Below are positions 59,310 through 64,000 of a stretch of 64,000 nucleotides of DNA, piece by piece. This DNA is from Cycas panzhihuaensis (taxonomy: Eukaryota > Cycadophyta), in the NCBI GenBank assembly GCA_023213395.1, contig CM041465.1:191897741-191961740 (forward strand), given 5' to 3'. Each line of letters starts with the position of its first letter. Position 1 is the stretch's first letter. Position numbers and translations under genes: made by a program. The notes under the pieces are model-generated. The model did no database searches. It was not told the DNA's origin and saw only the letters and a list, made by a program, of their open reading frames with translations.

Positions 59310-60660
59310 TAAGTTATTTTGTAGGTTGTGGATTAATTTCACATCTAGTAACATGTGGAACTAGGTGGTTTTATATCTATCAACAAATAGTAGGTGTTGT
59401 TTTAAGTTCAAAATTTTGCCAGTTTTGTTGTAGGATTAGTTGTTTAGGCTATGAGATTATGAGTTTTAGTATTAATTTTTTTTTTTTAATAAAGGGGTTA
59501 TGGTTTGTATGTATTGGCAGTGTGTTTACATCAAAGAGAAGTGTTTAGAGGGATATTTTATGACTACATATAGGTGGTTATAACCTGGGGGGTATTCACT
59601 AAATTTTTTTTAAGTGCTTAGGTTGAGAAACAAGTGCAATGATAAATACACCATTGCTATAAAAAATGGGAGTAATATTGATTAAAATTGAATGGGTATA
59701 AGATTAGTCAACTACTGTAACAAAGATAAAAGGAGATCTAATGAAGACTATAAACGTTCAACATATGTTTGAATGCTCAGGAATTAATTAATATAATTAC
59801 CCATGAAAGAGTAATCACAACTAGGTCTATTGAATAGAGATCATTATAACAATGCTTCATAGATGGAGTTGCCCATGTTATAGAAGATAATGTTAAGAAT
59901 AAGTGAAGACAAGATGCAACGAAGGAGATAATTAATGCCATGAACATTTACATCATTGTTATAGGTTATAGAGCAAAATATTAGACAAAAGTGATGAAGA
60001 GCACTTGAGTAGAGTTAGCCATACAAATAATTAATATTGTAGCAAATCAATACAAGATAATGAATCAAATCATTTAGATGTTAACACGAATCAATTTGAT
60101 TCAAAATTTAATCAATGCGGGCATAGAGTAGACACAAAATTGATGATGTAATACTTAGGATAAATGTTTATTTAATTTTATTTTATTTTATTGATACATT
60201 AAAATATTTTTAATTTTTAGTTGAGATTCAGTTAACCCTTGATCACATTAGGCAAAAAAGTCTATGTCAGTTTCTAACTTGTAGAGGAGCTCATAAAAAT
60301 AAAGTTCACTTCTCCACTATACTTGTTCATGTGCTACATGATAAACATAGTCATATGAGAGGATTTCGGCTCCCTGCATGGTGACCGCAGGTTTTCTTTA
60401 TTTTGTTGGCACTCTTTGAAGTGACTGAGGACCCCATAGTCAATACTTTTTAATTAAAAGTATGTATGTTACTTAACGACTATTTATTCCCCATTGTATT
60501 ATTGTGATTGTGATTATTTTATTGCATTTTAACATTATAAATGTGTGGAAAATAAGTATTTTCCTATTTTGATAAACTGCTTTAGAGGACCTGCCATAAT
60601 TGCAATTAGCTAAGACATATTAAAAGAAATTGTAAACTATTATAGGTTGGTCAACATTAT
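59310..60660 (+). pseudogene. Leader and gag remnant with zinc knuckle
   Basis: Most of this stretch is unreadable. At 60592-60633 the frame reads CHNCN*LRHIKRNC, a C-x2-C-x4-H-x4-C zinc knuckle with all four metal ligands kept and one internal stop. This places the gag C-terminus just before the protease frame at 60679. Confidence 0.65.
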
Positions 60661-61239
60661 AGGAATAATCAGAGAAATATGGAAGTGCATGAAAAAAGGT
60701 CCAATAATGTTTGGTGCATCGACTTAGATGCTTCCAAGCACATGTCAAGAAGGCTTGAATGCTTTAGGCATATATGGAAAACCATTAGACACACAATGGT
60801 TTTGGGATATAATAAAGTGTTAACCATCAAGGTCATAGGGTGTATCCTTACAATAACTCATGATTGTGATGATTATTTTATGGAGGACATGTTATACATG
60901 CCAAGATTAAAAATGAACTTGATTTATATCTATAAGATAGAGGGCAATAGGATGAGTATCCTATTTAAATATGGGAGGGCTATTATTAGTGATTGTGATG
61001 GAAAAATAATTGTGAGAGGTATAAGGGATAATTATCTTTGTAGGCTTTCAGGTAAGTTTATAAACCAAAAAATGTATTTAACTATAAACATATCAAATAA
61101 GATTCAATTGTGGCATGAAAGATTGGGGCGTCTACACTTCTTTGGACTTGATTTGATGAACAAATTAAATAAGGTGTATGATCTCCCAACATTCAAGGCA
61201 GAAAAGGGTATTTATGAACCCTACCTTTATGGAAAATAG
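60661..61239 (+). pseudogene. Copia protease and GAG-pre-integrase frame
   Basis: The 186-codon frame 60679-61239 is the longest retrotransposon frame at this end. It has VWCIDLDASKHMSRRLECF at the retropepsin active site, where Asp-Ser-Gly-Ala reads Asp-Leu-Asp-Ala. FMEDMLYMPRLKMNLIYIYK, LWHERLGRLHFFGLDLMNK and GIYEPYLYGK follow; in the last, the two Cys of the integrase zinc motif (usually C-x-x-C) are Tyr. It is open but cannot be active. Confidence 0.87.
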
Positions 61240-61990
61240 CATAGGGAGAAGTTTCCTAAAGGTAAGGCTTAGAGGGTAATTGAAAAGCTAACCCTGATCC
61301 ACTCTAACATCTATTGCCCTATGCCAACTACTTCACTTTGAGTTGTAAGATATTTCTTGACCTTTATTGATTTTCCTAAGAAGGTCTAGGTTTATTCTTT
61401 GAATGAGAAATTTTAAACATTCAAAATATTTAAGGAGTTCAAAGCAAAAGTGGAGAATGGAAGTAAATAAAATATTAGGATACTAAAGTTCATTAATAGG
61501 GGAGAATACACCTCCAAAGCCTTTTTTCAATTTTGAATGGATCATGGAACAAAGAAGCAGTTACTGACCACATACACCCCTCAACAAAATGGAGTAGTTA
61601 AGAATATGAACAAAACATTAGTTGATAAGTTAAAGTCGTTGACAAAGGTTAAGAACCTCTCATATATCTTTTAGAAAGAAGTTATTTGTACAATAACATA
61701 CCTAACTAATAGGAGTATAACTAAAGTTGTAGAGAATAAGACACCTAAAAAGGAATGGTCAAGATATAAGCCTATAGTCAACCATCTCAGAATCTTTAAA
61801 AGCATTATATATGCATGTTTTAAAAGAAAAATGCCTAAAATTTGATGATAAAAGTTCTAAGTGCATTCTCATAGGATACAATGAACAGAGAAAAGCATAC
61901 CATGTATATGAATTAATATCTAAGAAGGTACATACAACTTGGGACATTATTTTAAAAGAGGTAGAGAAATAAGTTTTATATTAAGATTAG
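61240..61990 (+). pseudogene. Copia integrase remnant
   Basis: It reads KLTLIHSNIYCPMPTTSL, RYFLTFIDFPKKV (first Asp region), LKFINRGEYTSKAFF with the second catalytic Asp as Asn (61495-61497), and YTPQQNGVVKNMNKTLVD with the catalytic Glu as Lys (61600-61602). The C-terminal part (HLRIFKSIIYACF) runs to about 61970. Only the first acid remains. Confidence 0.85.
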
Positions 61991-63128
61991 TACCTAGACA
62001 CTTTGAAGATTTGGTAAGACAAAGGGAAATTGATTAAGGAATGGCCTAAATCTAGTTCTTCAAGACAATAGTTTGTTGAGCCTAAGACTGAGTTGAAGGA
62101 GTAGGAAGAAATTAAAGAGGAGTATGAAAATACTTGAGTCACAGTTAGATACGTAGTTTGAGGTTGCTCCCCCTATTAAAAGATTCCCCAAGTGATATTA
62201 GCAATAGCTACATAGTTCAAATGGCAGTTACACTAACTCAATGTTAAAAGTTCCTTCCTTAATGGAGATCTTGCAAAGGAGGCTTATATGAAGCAACCAT
62301 TTAAATATGCTTCTAAGGGCAAAGAGCATTTAGTATGTCATTTGAAGAAGGAAGCTTTGTATGGCCTTAAATAAGTTTCAAGAGCTTGGTATTCTAAGAT
62401 CAATCAGTATTTTCTAGATAAGAGGTTTGAGAGATCATTAACAGATCCAAACCTATATATCAAAGTTGAAGGAAATTTAGTCATCTTTGTAGTATTATAT
62501 ATAGATAATCTTGTGATCATAGAGAATGCCACCTCAAAGGTTGAAGACCTAAAGGATGATCTTAAGAGGACATTTGAGATGATAGATCTTGGTTTATTCC
62601 ACTACTTTTTAGGAGTGAAAGTGTGGCAAAAGCCTAGGAAAAATTTCATTTCATAAATTGAGTATGCCAGGAAAATTATGAAGAGATTTAAAATGGAGAA
62701 TTATAAACCTATATATAATCATATGGAAACAAACTTAAAATTGATATATCTAGATAATGATAAGGAGCAAGTTAATGTCACAATGCTTAAATAATTAGGT
62801 GATAGTTTAATCTATTTGACTACTACTAGGCTTAATATTTCCTTTATAGTTGGTATGATATTGAGGTTCATGGCTAAATCAAAGTAGAGCCATTAAAAAG
62901 TTGCAAAGAGGATCCAAAAATATTTGTAAGGGACATTGTACTTAATATTGGAGTTTAGCCAAGAAGATAATTTTAGGCTAACAAGATATTCAGATTTTGA
63001 TTAGGCTAAATGTGACAATAGCAGAAGGTCCACTTCAAGTTATTGCTTTTGTATAGGTTTTGTTATTATTACTTGGAGCAACAAGAAATAACATAATGTT
63101 TATTTATTATGTTTTGAGGTAGAATACT
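61991..63128 (+). pseudogene. Copia RT and truncated RNase H
   Basis: Landmarks are LNVKSSFLNGDLAKEAYMKQP (about 62236-62298), KKEALYGLK, VLYIDNLVIIENA (62490-62530; YVDD is YIDN) and FEMIDLGLFHYFLGVKVWQ, then LIYLTTTRLNISFIVGMI. RNase H starts with LTRYSDFD and RRSTSSYCFCIGFVIITWSN and is cut off at FEVEYC near 63127, about where the conserved STEAEYMA lies. Confidence 0.87.
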
Positions 63129-64000
63129 GTTGACTTAGGGGGTATCTTAGTACACTTACAAGATACCTCTTACACTTGTCAAGGTTACACAGTGCTATAA
63201 TCTAGTTCAGGATACTATCAACATGGTCATTCACATATATTTCACAAAATTCTACCACAATGGTACATAGCAATACATAAATCAACACATACTCAGTAAT
63301 TCATCATCACAACATAAAGAATACACCATTTTCCATGTAACTCTTCCTTTTATTAAGTAATCAATTTAATTACACAGAGGCTGGAATGCATTCCTAAGCA
63401 TTCTAGTAACATACATTCCTTCTGTTACATATACGTACGCAGATGGTGCTTATCATACAATTCTACTCCAACTGGCTATCATACGTGCTGGCTTTCACAC
63501 CTTTGCGTACCTTTGATAGTCGGCTCTCACCCTAACTTGGTGGTTCATGCGTACCTCCTTAAGTACTCATGTTGGTACCTTTTGGCTAAAGGGTTATGAC
63601 TGCCTGTCATAACCATACCCCTTCAGTCATACGTACCCTTTCATTAATCACTTGTTTAGGCACTTAATTAATTATTCTTTGTATCTATACGTGCATGCGT
63701 ATGTCCGGCGACTCCACGGGCCTTCCTTTGGTCCCTTTGAGTCATGCGTACCGCTTCCACTTGGTTCTGTTCCGTTGTTGGTACGTATGTATCATACGTA
63801 CCCGTTCTAGGTACGCACATGTCATACGTACCCAGAATGTTAATTTCTCTATCGTTTTGCCTCGTGCATACCTTTGTATGGTCCATACCTACACAACTCA
63901 GGTTGCCTGACCTACCTCTAGTCCTCTCACAGCCATAGGATCATTTTATACTCCAACATCTATCATGGGTCAATAGTTATGGGTTTGAGCATCCTTGCTA
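63129..64000. mobile_element. Start of an unclassified insertion, CpG-rich with CATACGTACC-type motifs
   Basis: Copia coding stops and TGTTGACTTAGGGGGTATCT begins, a plausible LTR start (TGTTG...). The rest of the window is richer in G, C and CpG than everything around it. Variants of CATACGTACC or GCGTACCT occur about a dozen times on both strands (for example near 63430, 63480, 63505, 63548, 63628, 63688, 63745, 63780, 63793, 63811 and 63823). Frames 63668-63886 and 63695-63910 are opposite-strand translations of the motif region and not supported as genes. The sequence runs off the window. Confidence 0.6.

Larger units (their letters stand above)
59006..63128 (+). mobile_element. Degenerate Ty1/copia element (plus strand), 3' end cut off
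   Basis: The primer-type sequence TAGTATCAGAGC at 59298 follows an LTR-like, non-coding stretch. Gag, zinc knuckle, protease, integrase, RT and part of RNase H follow in copia order up to 63128. There the reading stops in mid RNase H at the start of a different sequence. No 3' LTR is seen, so the element is either truncated or continues beyond the insertion outside the window. Confidence 0.82.

Overview
The window looks like intergenic DNA from a large, AT-rich plant nuclear genome. It holds nested, decayed retrotransposons and no recognisable host gene. The plant assignment is an inference. It rests on Ty1/copia elements with initiator-Met-tRNA-type primer sites (TGGTATCAGAGC and variants), UBN2-type gag, and a plant-type L1 LINE that carries an RNase H domain. 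No ORF encodes a complete functional protein. Every coding region is broken by stops, frameshifts and deletions, mostly with the signature of cytosine deamination (Trp to stop, Gln to stop, Asp to Asn, Cys to Tyr).

Layout: (1) 1-1751 is unassigned. (2) 1752-5776 is a degenerate plus-strand copia element with about 320-bp LTRs. (3) 7037-19617 is a minus-strand copia element flanked by AAGAC. A second minus-strand copia (7991-15481, flanked by AAAAC/AAAAT) is inserted inside its RNase H domain; removing the inner element restores a continuous RNase H reading. (4) 19623-23297 is unassigned. (5) 23298-37018 is a large non-coding minus-strand LTR element. It contains a TG/AT microsatellite of about 620 bp (24561-25184) and a nested plus-strand copia (25528-35624, perfect AGGCC duplication). 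That copia itself holds a 736-bp-arm near-perfect palindrome (26527-28025) and an unclassified, less AT-rich insertion (about 29106-32355).

(6) 37465-40999 is a short copia derivative with gag joined to the tail of pol. Its right end is an inverted copy of the LTR start, and the whole is flanked by GAAGG. (7) 41847-45929 is a 5'-truncated minus-strand L1 LINE with endonuclease, reverse transcriptase, zf-RVT and RNase H domains. (8) 47518-49913 is another short gag plus pol-tail copia derivative, minus strand. It appears to sit inside the LTR of a larger minus-strand copia whose pol runs from about 50000 to 58990. (9) 52156-57812 is a Ty3/gypsy element flanked by AACTC that splits the integrase of that copia. 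(10) About 59006-63128 is a plus-strand copia, cut by (11) a sequence starting at 63129 that is rich in CpG and CATACGTACC-like motifs and runs off the window.

The most unusual items are the young 1.5-kb palindrome, the element ending in an inverted LTR yet flanked by a target-site duplication, and the recurrent loss of the same integrase catalytic Asp in four different copia copies. All identities, boundaries and duplications were read by eye.
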